From DASRQK01 sp040392005 (GTDB taxonomy: Bacteria > Bacteroidota > Bacteroidia > Sphingobacteriales > Sphingobacteriaceae), in the NCBI GenBank assembly GCA_040392005.1, contig JBEBWT010000006.1, positions 18,835 to 82,834 of the forward strand: a stretch of DNA of 64,000 nucleotides. The letters run 5' to 3'. The notes below the pieces were generated by a model. That model was not told the DNA's origin and made no database searches. It saw only the letters and a list, made by a program, of their open reading frames with translations. Numbering within the stretch: the first letter of the stretch is position 1; each line of letters begins with the position of its first letter. The position numbers and the translations under genes were made by a program. Positions 34,829 to 44,116 of the stretch are shown in pieces.

Positions 34829-35830
34829 TCAGGAAATTCCCCAGCGCAAAAGACTTGCACCCCAGGAAAAACCAGCCCCAAATGCGGTCAGCAGCATCAG
34901 ATCGCCTTTTTTCAATTGTTCCCGGTGTTCCCAGATACAAAGCGGGATGGTGGCAGCAATGGTATTGCCATAATACGCGATATTGACCAGGGTTTTCTCC
35001 GCAGCAATCTTTAGTTCATTGCCTACTGCATCGATGATGCGTTTGTTGGCCTGATGGGGGGCCAGCCAGTCCACATCCTTGATGGTGAGTGAGTTTCTTT
35101 TGAGGATATCCCGGCAAGCCTCGCTCATGGATTGGATGGCCTGTTTGAAGACAACCTTGCCATTTTGCTTGATGTGCCGTTTGCCGCTGTTCAGCAATTC
35201 TTCGGTGAAAGGAAACAGGGAACCACCGCCTTCGATATTGAGGAAGGCTGTCCCCTTGCCATTGCCCAAAAGCAGGCTATCCATGACTCCCGCTTCTTCG
35301 GAAGGTTCCAGCCAAACCACGCCTGCCCCATCCCCGAAAAGGATGTTGGTGGAACGGTCGTAGATATTGACGTAGGAGCTGATCTTGTCCGCGCCGATAA
35401 CCAGCACATTTTTGTGCCGTCCGCTCTCTACCAGTGCCGCACCAATATCCAGTACATGCAGAAAACCGGCACAGGCCGCATTGACATCAAAAGCGGTCAC
35501 CTGATCCAGATCCAGTTTTTCTGCCAGAATATTGGCCGTCGAGGGCATCATCATATCCGGCGTGGAAGTGGCTACAATGATGGCATCTACTGCTTTGATA
35601 TCCCTGGGATAATGGTTCAGCAGATCTTCCACTGCTTTGACGATCATATCGGAGGTCCCCAGACCATCCTGCAAGATTCTTCTTTCTTTGATTCCCGTGC
35701 GCTGGACGATCCATTCGTCCGAAGTATCTGTTAATTTTTCAAGGTCGGCGTTGGTGCGCCTCTCTTCCGGTAAATACCCCCCGATCGCGGTAATTCCTGC
35801 ATACCGCTTCTTAAATCCGTCGTTTCCCAT
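34829..35830 (-). CDS. fabH: 3-oxoacyl-ACP synthase III
   Basis: 333 residues. It condenses acetyl-CoA or a branched acyl-CoA with malonyl-ACP to start fatty-acid synthesis. Catalytic triad: C120 in FDVNAACAGFLHVLDIG, His in WLAPHQANKRIIDAVG and Asn in VNIAYYGNTIAATIPL. It is not beside plsX or rpmF, so it may be one of several FabH paralogues. The 5' leader holds a 19-nt near-perfect palindrome at 35839-35857 just before the ATG, a candidate control site. Confidence 0.95.
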   Translation of the reverse strand: MGNDGFKKRYAGITAIGGYLPEERRTNADLEKLTDTSDEWIVQRTGIKERRILQDGLGTSDMIVKAVEDLLNHYPRDIKAVDAIIVATSTPDMMMPSTANILAEKLDLDQVTAFDVNAACAGFLHVLDIGAALVESGRHKNVLVIGADKISSYVNIYDRSTNILFGDGAGVVWLEPSEEAGVMDSLLLGNGKGTAFLNIEGGGSLFPFTEELLNSGKRHIKQNGKVVFKQAIQSMSEACRDILKRNSLTIKDVDWLAPHQANKRIIDAVGNELKIAAEKTLVNIAYYGNTIAATIPLCIWEHREQLKKGDLMLLTAFGAGFSWGASLLRWGIS

Positions 35831-35838
35831 AAAAAAAC

Positions 35839-35857
35839 ACTATACATCGTGTATAGT
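35839..35857. promoter_or_regulatory. Palindrome in the fabH leader
   Basis: ACTATACA-TCG-TGTATAGT, two perfect 8-nt arms around 3 nt, ends 9 nt before the fabH ATG and lies downstream of its -7 box. It could be a dimeric regulator's operator or an RNA hairpin masking the start. I do not recognise it as a known FapR or FabR site. Confidence 0.65.
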
Positions 35858-35884
35858 CTGCTCATTGCTAATTAAATCTGAGTG

Positions 35885-35892
35885 CAAAAGTA
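35885..35892 (-). promoter_or_regulatory. Candidate -7 promoter box of fabH
   Basis: TACTTTTG on the minus strand matches TAnnTTTG, 54 nt before the fabH ATG; the predicted transcript would include the palindrome at 35839-35857. Confidence 0.55.
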
Positions 35893-36061
35893 AGCAAAAA
35901 CGGGAAGATCACGGCATGAAATCCAGATTTTTACAATCTGAAACCCAATACCTGAACTTCCCATTCAGTCCGGGATACATTTAGATTCAATTGCATCCCG
36001 GGAAGCATCTGTGCGCAGGTAGGTTCATGTACCTATGGGTACACTACCACCGCACAACGTC

Positions 36062-37531
36062 TTACTGGCTATTCCGCACAATCGCTGCCATATCCAATCC
36101 CAATGCATCGGCTACTCCCTGCCCATAAGCCGGATCGGCCCGGTAGCAATTGAGGGCGTGACGCTCCTGGATAAATTTCTCCGCACCACCGACTTCTGCA
36201 GCAGTATTGGAAAACAGCACCTGTTGCTGTGCCGGACTCATCAGGCGGAATAGATTGCCGGGCTGCGTATAATAATCTTCATCGACCCGGTGATCATAAT
36301 GTCCACCCAGACCACCATCACCCAGCGGGACCGGCGGCTCCACATGTTCCTTGGTTTCTGCCCACTGGCCGTAACTGTTTGGCTCGTAATGGATGGTCGA
36401 ACCTTCATTTCCATCCACCCGCATCGCCCCGTCCCGGTGAAAATTGTGGAATGGGCATTTTGGCGCATTGACCGGGATCTGGTAATGATTGACCCCGAGG
36501 CGGTAACGTTGCGCATCTCCGTAGGAGAACAGCCGTCCCTGCAACATGCGGTCCGGAGAATAACCCATACCGGGCACTACATTGGCCGGATTGAATGCGG
36601 CTTGTTCCACATCAGCAAAATAGTTCTCCGGATTGCGGTTGAGTTCCATCATCCCGACTTCGATCAGCGGATAATCGCCTTTGGGCCATACTTTTGTCAG
36701 ATCGAAGGGGTCAAAACGATAGTCCCAGGCTTCATTTTCGGGCATGATCTGCACCATCAGTTTCCATTTCGGGAAATCTCCCTTTTCAATGGCATCGAAC
36801 AGGTCACGCTGGTGACTTTCCCTATCCCTGCCGATCACTGCGGCTGCTTCATCATTGCTCAGGTTCTCAATGCCCTGCTGGCAACGCCAGTGGTATTTTA
36901 CCCAGAAACGTTCGTTGTCTGCATTGATCAGGCTGAATGTATGACTACCGAAGCCGTGCATATGACGATATGTTTTTGGGATTCCCCGGTCACTCATGAC
37001 AATGGTCACCTGATGCAGTGCTTCCGGCAGCAGTGTCCAGAAATCCCAGTTGTGGTTTGCACTGCGCAGATTGGTTTTCGGATCCCGTTTGACTGCCTTG
37101 TTCAGATCCGGGAATTTGTAAGGATCTTTGAAGAAGAATACCGGCGTGTTGTTTCCCACCAGGTCCCAGTTTCCCTCCTCAGTGTACATCTTGACCGCAA
37201 AGCCACGGATATCCCGCTCTGCGTCCGCTGCTCCACGTTCTCCGGCCACGGTAGAAAACCGGACAAATAAATCGGTTTTCTTGCCTACTTCCGAGAAAAC
37301 TTTTGCTTTGGTGTATTTTGTAATGTCGTTGGTGACCGTAAATGTCCCGAAGGCACCGGAACCCTTGGCATGCATACGCCTTTCGGGAATGACTTCACGG
37401 TCAAAGTGCGCCAGTTTTTCCAGAAACCAGAAGTCCTCCAGCAACATGGGACCCCGGTAGCCGGCGGTTTTGACGTTTTGATTTTCAGCAATCGGCCTGC
37501 CAGAGACCGAGGTGAGTTTTTTCTTTTCCAT
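36062..37531 (-). CDS. katA: Catalase (monofunctional haem, clade 3-like)
   Basis: 489 residues, small-subunit size. The haem-side His is in RRMHAKGSGAFGTFTV, the distal Asn in VGNNTPVFFF, and the proximal Tyr in GRLFSYGDAQRYRLGVNHYQIPVN. It breaks down hydrogen peroxide in the cytoplasm. Monocistronic, divergent from the His-rich gene at 37652, with a 120-bp AT-rich promoter region between them. I see no OxyR- or PerR-like palindrome that I would defend. Confidence 0.97.
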   Translation of the reverse strand: MEKKKLTSVSGRPIAENQNVKTAGYRGPMLLEDFWFLEKLAHFDREVIPERRMHAKGSGAFGTFTVTNDITKYTKAKVFSEVGKKTDLFVRFSTVAGERGAADAERDIRGFAVKMYTEEGNWDLVGNNTPVFFFKDPYKFPDLNKAVKRDPKTNLRSANHNWDFWTLLPEALHQVTIVMSDRGIPKTYRHMHGFGSHTFSLINADNERFWVKYHWRCQQGIENLSNDEAAAVIGRDRESHQRDLFDAIEKGDFPKWKLMVQIMPENEAWDYRFDPFDLTKVWPKGDYPLIEVGMMELNRNPENYFADVEQAAFNPANVVPGMGYSPDRMLQGRLFSYGDAQRYRLGVNHYQIPVNAPKCPFHNFHRDGAMRVDGNEGSTIHYEPNSYGQWAETKEHVEPPVPLGDGGLGGHYDHRVDEDYYTQPGNLFRLMSPAQQQVLFSNTAAEVGGAEKFIQERHALNCYRADPAYGQGVADALGLDMAAIVRNSQ

Positions 37532-37651
37532 TTGAATAAACTTTTATGATTTTGTTTTTTATGTGAATTAGTTAATTACGTTGTTTGTCCGTCTTTTTAA
37601 AGATAGTAAAATTCTTTACAATTTTAAAATTAAATATTACCTTTACTTCCG

Positions 37652-38131
37652 ATGGATCGCCTGAGAAGCCATAAATGGATATTTTGGACGCTTGTGATAG
37701 CCTATGCGGCTTTGCTGGCACATGCTTTTGTACCGCACCACCATCATAATGATCGGACGGCATTCATCAATCTCAAAGCTTGTCCGCATAGCCACCACGG
37801 TGATGGCGGAATGCACGGGCATCCGGATGCAACACCATCCCCTTTTGAACATCAGGTGCATCAGGAACATCAACCGGGTGATCCGCTGACTCATTCAGCA
37901 GGAGATTGCGAAACCCTGAAAAATATCCTGCTTACCGGTCATCAGTTGGATGGATCGGATGCCGTTCCCCATGGTTTGTTGCTTTATACTGATCTTTCAT
38001 GCTCGGTCAGATTGCCGGAAATAGCTACCCATCTGATTTTTGCAAGTTCCCGACTCCGATGGGAACCGATTTATTCACCGGGCATTTATTATGAAAGCAC
38101 CGGCCTGCGGGGCCCTCCCGCATTAGCCTAA
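37652..38131 (+). CDS. His-rich exported hypothetical protein (metal-related)
   Basis: 159 residues with an N-terminal membrane or signal segment (WIFWTLVIAYAALLAHAF) followed at once by VPHHHHND and more His-rich stretches (CPHSHHGDGGMHGHPD, FEHQVHQEHQ). The C-terminal end STGLRGPPALA resembles an LRxPP ending I recall in small Bacteroidota proteins encoded ahead of CzcBA-type pumps. It precedes the RND metal-efflux genes by 232 bp on the same strand. A periplasmic metal-binding role is inferred; there is no recognisable enzyme domain. Confidence 0.72.
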   Translation: MDRLRSHKWIFWTLVIAYAALLAHAFVPHHHHNDRTAFINLKACPHSHHGDGGMHGHPDATPSPFEHQVHQEHQPGDPLTHSAGDCETLKNILLTGHQLDGSDAVPHGLLLYTDLSCSVRLPEIATHLIFASSRLRWEPIYSPGIYYESTGLRGPPALA

Positions 38132-38194
38132 GGGATTATTCTGAATACTTTCTTTTTTCCGGAATAACTCCATTTTTCGTTGGTTCCTTAACAG

Positions 38195-38259
38195 AATCCG
38201 GATTACCGGAGCTCAATTTATCGAAATCCGCATTACCATTACCAGAGCTCAACTTATCG
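38195..38259. repeat. Imperfect tandem repeat upstream of the efflux operon
   Basis: Two units, 38195-38223 and 38225-38259, share AATCCGSATTACC and GAGCTCAAYTTATCG; the second has a short ATTACC duplication. They lie between the His-rich gene and the adaptor gene. Confidence 0.6.
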
Positions 38260-38318
38260 GGACTTGACGATATCTCACAATAACACGCATACTTTATTAT
38301 TAATGCTTCTATCAATAC

Positions 38319-38338
38319 TGTGCATGTACGAATGCATA
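38319..38338 (+). promoter_or_regulatory. Possible operator of the efflux operon
   Basis: TGTGCAT-GTACGA-ATGCATA, an inverted repeat with one mismatch, 25 nt before the adaptor ATG. Position suits a metal-responsive repressor site, but no regulator gene is nearby. Confidence 0.3.
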
Positions 38339-38363
38339 GGTAAAATGAATTAGAATAAAAATT

Positions 38364-39611
38364 ATGAAAAATTTCTTACTCGGGGCTTTGATTTCCTGCT
38401 TTCTATTGGTTTCCTGCCAATCAGGGGAAAGCAAAGCGGACAAGCATGATCATGCGGGCCACGATCACGCGCATGATGATCACAGTAGTCACGATCACGC
38501 GCATGACGACCATGATCATACCGGACACAATCACGACGATCATGCACACGATGACCACGATGGACATGACCACAGCGATCATGAACTGGAGGATGGACAG
38601 GTCGAATTGTCGGATCAGCAGTTTGAACGCCTCGGATTGCGTGTGGAAACCGTCGTCAGCGGACCTTTTTCCCAGATTATCAAAAGTGCCGGACAACTCG
38701 AAGCACCGACCGGACAGGAAGCGGTCATCACCGCCCGGAGCAGTGGGATCGTGTCTTTCAATAAAAAAAACCTGACCCCGGGGGCGCAGATCGGCAGGGG
38801 CGAAACGCTGGCTTATATTTCGGATAAAAATATAGCGGATGGCGAAGTGCTGAGCCGTCACCAACTCCAATTGAATCAGGCCGAGCAGGAGTACCAACGG
38901 GCTCAACGATTGATAAAGGACTCCTTGATCTCTTTAGCAGATTTCAATCAGGCCAAAACCCAGTACGAGATGGCCCGTCTGACGCATCAGACCCTGGCAT
39001 CGGATGCCTCACCGCAGGGAATCGCAGCGAACAGCACCCTGAGCGGCTACCTTAAAAACATTCTGGTCACCGAAGGCAGTTATGTAAGTGCCGGACAAGC
39101 CATCGCTACGATCAGCACCCTCCGGCAACTCCGGCTGCGGGTGGACCTGCCGGAGCGTTATGCTGCGCAGTTACCCCTGATCCGATCGGCAAGTTTCAAA
39201 ACCACAGACGGGCAGTCACATTATGATCTTTCCACGCTCAACGGGCAGTTGGTTTCCTATGCGAGGGCATTGGATCCGGTCACCCACAGGCTACCGGTCT
39301 ATTTTGATTTTGACAATACCGGACACCTGATGGCAGGGGCCTTTGTGGAAGTTTACCTCAAGACACAGACGATTGAAGCGGTGACCCTGCCATTGGAGGC
39401 GTTGATCGAAGAGCAGGGCCAGTATGCCATTTATATGCAGGAAGCGCCGGGACTTTACCGGAAGCAGGCGGTACAGGTGGGTGATAGTGACGGTGTGAAA
39501 GTCGTGATCAGGTCTGGCATCGAAACCGGCACACGGGTTGTAACTAAAGGCGCCTATTACCTGAAACTGGCCAGCATGAGTGCTGCCATTCCACACGGAC
39601 ATGCACATTAA
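38364..39611 (+). CDS. RND metal-efflux periplasmic adaptor (CzcB/CusB-like)
   Basis: 415 residues. Lipoprotein signal (LLGALISCFLLVSC), then about 45 residues dominated by His and Asp (HDHAGHDHAHDDHSSHDHAH and similar), then the membrane-fusion core: barrel-sandwich (GQEAVITARSSGIVSFNKKNLTPGAQIGRGETLAYI), a coiled-coil hairpin (HQLQLNQAEQEYQRAQRLIKDSLISLADFNQAKTQY) and beta-barrel domains. It links the inner-membrane pump to the TolC-like channel and may gather metal through the His-rich arm. The arm contains a repeat of CACGATCACGCGCATGA at DNA level. First gene of the pump operon. Confidence 0.92.
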   Translation: MKNFLLGALISCFLLVSCQSGESKADKHDHAGHDHAHDDHSSHDHAHDDHDHTGHNHDDHAHDDHDGHDHSDHELEDGQVELSDQQFERLGLRVETVVSGPFSQIIKSAGQLEAPTGQEAVITARSSGIVSFNKKNLTPGAQIGRGETLAYISDKNIADGEVLSRHQLQLNQAEQEYQRAQRLIKDSLISLADFNQAKTQYEMARLTHQTLASDASPQGIAANSTLSGYLKNILVTEGSYVSAGQAIATISTLRQLRLRVDLPERYAAQLPLIRSASFKTTDGQSHYDLSTLNGQLVSYARALDPVTHRLPVYFDFDNTGHLMAGAFVEVYLKTQTIEAVTLPLEALIEEQGQYAIYMQEAPGLYRKQAVQVGDSDGVKVVIRSGIETGTRVVTKGAYYLKLASMSAAIPHGHAH

Positions 39612-39623
39612 GGAGGGCGGAAT

Positions 39624-42600
39624 ATGTTGAATGCGATTATATCATTTTCATTAAACAACCGGCTGGTTATTCTGATCAGCTCGCTGTTATTGACCCTATC
39701 GGGTCTGTATGTGGCTTCCGAAATGGAGGTCGATGTATTCCCTGATCTGAATGCGCCCACCGTGGTCGTTATGACCGAAGCACATGGCATGGCCACCGAA
39801 GAAGTAGAACGCCTGGTGACTTTTCCCATCGAGACAGCCGTCAATGGGGCAACCGATGTACGCAGGGTCCGCTCAACTTCGACGACCGGATTTTCCGTCG
39901 TCTGGGTAGAATTTGACTGGGGCACGGATATTTACCGGGCCAGGCAGATTGTGTCCGAGAAGCTGGCTGTCGTGGGGGAATCCCTGCCCGAAACCGTGGG
40001 CAACCCTACCCTGGGCCCACAATCTTCCATTCTGGGAGAAATGCTGATCATCGGACTCACGGCCGATACGACCAGCCTGATGGATCTGCGGACCTATGCT
40101 GACTGGATGGTGCGGCCCCGCCTGCTATCCACCGGGGGAGTGGCGCAGGTCACCGTGCTGGGCGGGGACATCAAAGAATACCAGATCCTGCTGGATCCCC
40201 TGCGGATGGAGCATTATGGAGTGACACTGGATGAGGCCCTGGCGGCATTGGAAGGTGTGAACCAAAACATTTCGGGCGGGGTCATGTACGGTTCCTCGAA
40301 TGAGTACATCATTACCGGGGCCGTCGCCAGCAGCCGGCTGGAGGAAATCGCCCAGGTGCTGGTGAGCTCCGGTGCAGGCCATCCGGTCACCCTTTCGCAG
40401 ATCGCCATGGTCAGCGTGGGCGCCAAAGCTCCCCAGATCGGTCTGGCCTCCGAGCGGGGCAAACCTGCCGTTTTGCTGACCATCACCAAACAACCGGCGA
40501 CCAGCACTCTCGAACTGACTGAAAAACTGGACCGGGAACTGGATGAACTGCGAGCCAGTCTCGACAATGATATCCGGATTTCTTCGGATGCCTTCCGCCA
40601 GAGCACCTTTATCGAACGCTCTATCGGCAATGTCAAATCCTCGCTCTATGAAGGTTGTCTGTTTGTGGCCATTGTACTGTTTTTCTTCCTGATGAATATC
40701 CGGACCACCTTTATTTCCCTATTGGCTATTCCATTATCCCTATTAGCATCCATCCTCATCCTGAAACTACTGGGACTTACCATCAACACCATGAGCCTCG
40801 GAGGGATGGCGATCGCGATCGGCTCCCTGGTCGATGATGCCATTGTGGATGTGGAAAATGTATTCCGCCACCTGCGGGAAAACCGGCTGAAACCCCTGGG
40901 TGAACGACTCAGCACGCTACAAGTAGTTTACGAAGCCTCCCGGGAAGTGCGTATGCCGATCCTCAACTCCACGCTGATCATTGTGGCATCTTTTCTGCCT
41001 TTGTTCTTTTTGTCCGGAATGGAAGGCCGTATGCTCGTGCCGCTGGGAATTACCTTCATTGTGTCCCTCTTTGCTTCTACCCTGATCGCATTGACCCTGA
41101 CGCCGGTACTTTGCAGCTACTTGCTGGGTTCATCAAAACAAACCGGAAAAGCAGGTACTGGAAGTGAAAATACTGAAAGTCATGATTCAGAGACCGAAGA
41201 AAAGGAACCTTTTGTGGTACGGCACCTCAAAGCAGGTTACGGGAAAATCCTGGGCAGTAGCCTGCGCCGGCACAGGGCTGTACTGATCTCCTGTGTTGTG
41301 CTATTGGCGGTCGCTATCGGGTTGTTCCTCAGCTTCGGACGCAGCTTCCTGCCCCCCTTTAACGAAGGCTCCTACACGATCAATGTAGCTACCCTGCCGG
41401 GGACTTCCCTGGAAGAATCCAACAAGATCGGGCAACTGGCCGAAGAGATCGTGCTCAGTATCCCCGAAATCAAGACCGTCATCCGCAAGACCGGACGGGC
41501 CGAACTGGACGAGCATGCCCTCGGCATTCATGTATCGGAAATGGAAGCTCCTTTCGAAATCCGGGGGCGTCACCGGGATGAAGTCACGGCCGAGCTGCGG
41601 GAACGCCTTGAAGAAATTCCGGGCATCAATCTGGAAATCGGGCAGCCTATCTCCCACCGTATCGACATGATGCTCTCCGGCACCAAAGCCAATATTGCCA
41701 TTAAGATTTTTGGCAACGATCTGAACAAGCTGTTTTCACTGGGCAATCAAGTGAAAGCGGCCATACAGGATGTTCCTGGGGTAGCGGACCTCAATGTAGA
41801 GCAGCAGGTGGAGCGTCCGGAGCTGCTGATCCGCCCAAAACGGGAGTTATTGGCCCGTTACGGGCTGACCATTCCTGAATTCAAGGAATACCTGAATGTG
41901 ATGCTGGCCGGGCAGGTGGTCTCCCAGGTCTTTGAAGATGGCCGGACCTTCGATCTGACAGTCAAGGTACAAGAGGAGCACCGTCAGGATTTTGCAGCAT
42001 TAAAAGATCTATCTCTGGATGCTGGTGGCCGGAAAATTCCCCTGGGACAAGTTGCCGAGTTTATTTCGACCTCTGGCCCCAATACCATCAACCGGGAGAA
42101 TGTGCAACGGCTGATCGTAGTCAGTGCCAATACAGCCGGCAGGGATCTGCGCTCGGTGGTAGAGGACATACAGGCACGCATCAACCAGGAGGTGACCCTC
42201 CCGGCAGATTATTACATACAATACGGTGGTCAGTTTGAAAGTGAGATGAAGGCTTCCCGTACCCTGATGACCACTTCTTTCTTTGCGATCCTGTTGATTT
42301 TCCTGCTGATCTACAACCAATTCCGCAACAGCAGGCAGGCCGCCATCATTATGCTCAACCTCCCTATGGCACTGATCGGGGGTGTCCTGATCATCTACCT
42401 GACTTCAGGGGTGGTCAGTATTCCGGCCATTATCGGATTTATTTCTCTTTTCGGCATCGCTACGCGAAATGGTTTACTATTGGTGGATCGGTACAATACG
42501 CTGATCGCAGCAGGTCATACGCTGGATGAGGCGATATGGAAAGGCTCTATGGACCGGCTCATACCCATTTTGATGATGGCCATCTCTACGGCACTGGCCC

Positions 42601-42791
42601 TGTTGCCCCTGGCGTTGCAGGCCGATCAGCCGGGCAATGAAATCCAAAGCCCGCTGGCACAGGTGATTCTGGGTGGTCTATTAACCTCCACTTTTTTGAA
42701 CATGTTCGTCATTCCTATTATTTATCGCTGGATCAGCGTAAAACCTGAATCAGTGCAAAACAGAGTGACAGGATCAAAACAGACGCTATGA
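39624..42791 (+). CDS. Heavy-metal-efflux RND transporter (CzcA/CusA family)
   Basis: 1055 residues with 12 predicted membrane helices and two large periplasmic loops. It starts with a helix (NNRLVILISSLLLTLSGLYVASEMEVDVFPDLNAPTV-like) and has the helix-4 proton-relay segment GSLVDDAIVDVENVFRHLRENR; the DD-x-x-VDVENV form marks the HME subgroup without fixing the metal. A true Shine-Dalgarno-like AGGAGG (39611-39616) begins on the last base of the upstream stop and lies 7 nt before the ATG, rare in this window. Its stop overlaps the next ATG (ATGA). Expected substrates are Co/Zn/Cd or Cu/Ag. Confidence 0.93.
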   Translation: MLNAIISFSLNNRLVILISSLLLTLSGLYVASEMEVDVFPDLNAPTVVVMTEAHGMATEEVERLVTFPIETAVNGATDVRRVRSTSTTGFSVVWVEFDWGTDIYRARQIVSEKLAVVGESLPETVGNPTLGPQSSILGEMLIIGLTADTTSLMDLRTYADWMVRPRLLSTGGVAQVTVLGGDIKEYQILLDPLRMEHYGVTLDEALAALEGVNQNISGGVMYGSSNEYIITGAVASSRLEEIAQVLVSSGAGHPVTLSQIAMVSVGAKAPQIGLASERGKPAVLLTITKQPATSTLELTEKLDRELDELRASLDNDIRISSDAFRQSTFIERSIGNVKSSLYEGCLFVAIVLFFFLMNIRTTFISLLAIPLSLLASILILKLLGLTINTMSLGGMAIAIGSLVDDAIVDVENVFRHLRENRLKPLGERLSTLQVVYEASREVRMPILNSTLIIVASFLPLFFLSGMEGRMLVPLGITFIVSLFASTLIALTLTPVLCSYLLGSSKQTGKAGTGSENTESHDSETEEKEPFVVRHLKAGYGKILGSSLRRHRAVLISCVVLLAVAIGLFLSFGRSFLPPFNEGSYTINVATLPGTSLEESNKIGQLAEEIVLSIPEIKTVIRKTGRAELDEHALGIHVSEMEAPFEIRGRHRDEVTAELRERLEEIPGINLEIGQPISHRIDMMLSGTKANIAIKIFGNDLNKLFSLGNQVKAAIQDVPGVADLNVEQQVERPELLIRPKRELLARYGLTIPEFKEYLNVMLAGQVVSQVFEDGRTFDLTVKVQEEHRQDFAALKDLSLDAGGRKIPLGQVAEFISTSGPNTINRENVQRLIVVSANTAGRDLRSVVEDIQARINQEVTLPADYYIQYGGQFESEMKASRTLMTTSFFAILLIFLLIYNQFRNSRQAAIIMLNLPMALIGGVLIIYLTSGVVSIPAIIGFISLFGIATRNGLLLVDRYNTLIAAGHTLDEAIWKGSMDRLIPILMMAISTALALLPLALQADQPGNEIQSPLAQVILGGLLTSTFLNMFVIPIIYRWISVKPESVQNRVTGSKQTL

Positions 42792-44065
42792 AATTGAATA
42801 GTATGAAGATGAAAAGATTAAGTTGTCAAATCGTGACAAAAGCAGTGATTGGCTGGGTGTTCCTGTCCGGTATTGCACTCAGTGGGTTCGCTCAGGAAAG
42901 TGTCCGGCCGCTTTCGGCCGGGTCCCCCAGGGAGACAACCCATCCGGTGAGTAGCATGATCGCAGAGCTGGATCGCAACAACACACAATTGCAGGCGATC
43001 CAGCAAGGGATTGTTTCAGAAAAAACCGGTAATCGGGTCGGATTGAATCCCGATGATCCCCGTGTGGGCATCAATTACCTCCGGCCCAATCCCCGGTTGA
43101 GCGACCGCCGGCTGGATTTTGAAATTACACAGGAATTGGAATTCCCAACGGTCTATGGGTGGCGTAAAAAAGTAGCCCGGCAGCAGGATATGGTGCTGGA
43201 TCAGCATTATCTGGTGCAGCGGAGCGAGATCATGAGCCTCGCCTTGCAAACCTGGCTGGAATGGGTGTATCTTGGGGAGAAGCAGCAGATGTTGCGTATT
43301 CAGCAGGAACATGCCGATCAGCTTGCCACAGCATATCAGCGGGCCTTTGATGCCGGAAAAATCAATGTGCTGGAAAGGAACAAGGCCCGGCTCCATGCCA
43401 CCAATGCCAATAAAGCGGTCGAATTCAATCAAATCGAACTGGAATCTGCCTGGAACACATTGCTCCGCCTCAACGGGGGTCGTCCCTTCACGACCGCCCT
43501 GCCGGAGCAGTACCCTGCCGACTGGCTGCTCCCGGCCTCTTTTGAAGATTGGTTCGCACAGGTGAGCGGGCGATCCGGCTTGTTGCAGGCTTTGTCGGAC
43601 GAACTGGAGGTCAGCAGGACACAGGAAAGTCTGGCAAAAGCCATGAAACTGCCCAATCTCAGCGTGGGTTTCATGCGGGAGCAGGACATTGAAGTGGATT
43701 TCCGGGGAGTGACCTTTGGTTTGAGCATTCCCCTCTGGCAAAACCAGCACCGCAGCAAACACGCCCGCCTGCAAACCCTGGCACAGGAAAGTCGGATTTT
43801 CGATGCACAACAGCAGTTTGAGCTGGAACAACAATACCTATTCCGCAAAGCGGCCGCCCTGAAAAATCAATCCACGGAATTGCAGGAAATCCTGCGGGGA
43901 AGCAAGGAACCCATACTATTGCGTAAAGCCCTGGAACTGGGGGAAATTAATTTGGTCGATTACCTGGTAGAACAGTCCATGTATTACGAATTGCAGGAAA
44001 AAGCCCTGCAAGCCGAGCTGGAATATTACCAGGTGCAGGCGGAAATGAGAAAATGGTTGTTTTAG
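42788..44065 (+). CDS. TolC-family outer-membrane channel of the metal-efflux system
   Basis: 425 residues with a signal peptide (AVIGWVFLSGIALSGFAQ) and two helical repeats typical of TolC/CzcC proteins (KINVLERNKARLHATNANKAVEFNQIELESAWNTLLRLNG; ELGEINLVDYLVEQSMYYELQEKALQAELEYYQVQAEM). It starts inside the pump gene's stop codon (4-bp ATGA overlap), so pump and channel are coupled. Completes the tripartite adaptor-pump-channel export system. An internal ATG six codons later is an alternative start. Confidence 0.92.
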   Translation: MKLNSMKMKRLSCQIVTKAVIGWVFLSGIALSGFAQESVRPLSAGSPRETTHPVSSMIAELDRNNTQLQAIQQGIVSEKTGNRVGLNPDDPRVGINYLRPNPRLSDRRLDFEITQELEFPTVYGWRKKVARQQDMVLDQHYLVQRSEIMSLALQTWLEWVYLGEKQQMLRIQQEHADQLATAYQRAFDAGKINVLERNKARLHATNANKAVEFNQIELESAWNTLLRLNGGRPFTTALPEQYPADWLLPASFEDWFAQVSGRSGLLQALSDELEVSRTQESLAKAMKLPNLSVGFMREQDIEVDFRGVTFGLSIPLWQNQHRSKHARLQTLAQESRIFDAQQQFELEQQYLFRKAAALKNQSTELQEILRGSKEPILLRKALELGEINLVDYLVEQSMYYELQEKALQAELEYYQVQAEMRKWLF

Positions 44066-44070
44066 AAGTG

Positions 44071-44109
44071 TAATTCGCCGGACGGGATTACCTGGGGTTC
44101 CGGCGATTA
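44071..44109. terminator. Bidirectional terminator hairpin
   Basis: TAATTCGCCGGA (44071-44082) against TTCCGGCGATTA (44098-44109), pairing at all but one position, between the convergent channel and pseudouridine-synthase genes. Confidence 0.65.
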
Positions 44110-44116
44110 CCCCTGA

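Noticed and set aside
36290..37270. 326-codon frame antisense to katA
   Set aside because: Fully contained in catalase, with no recognisable motif.
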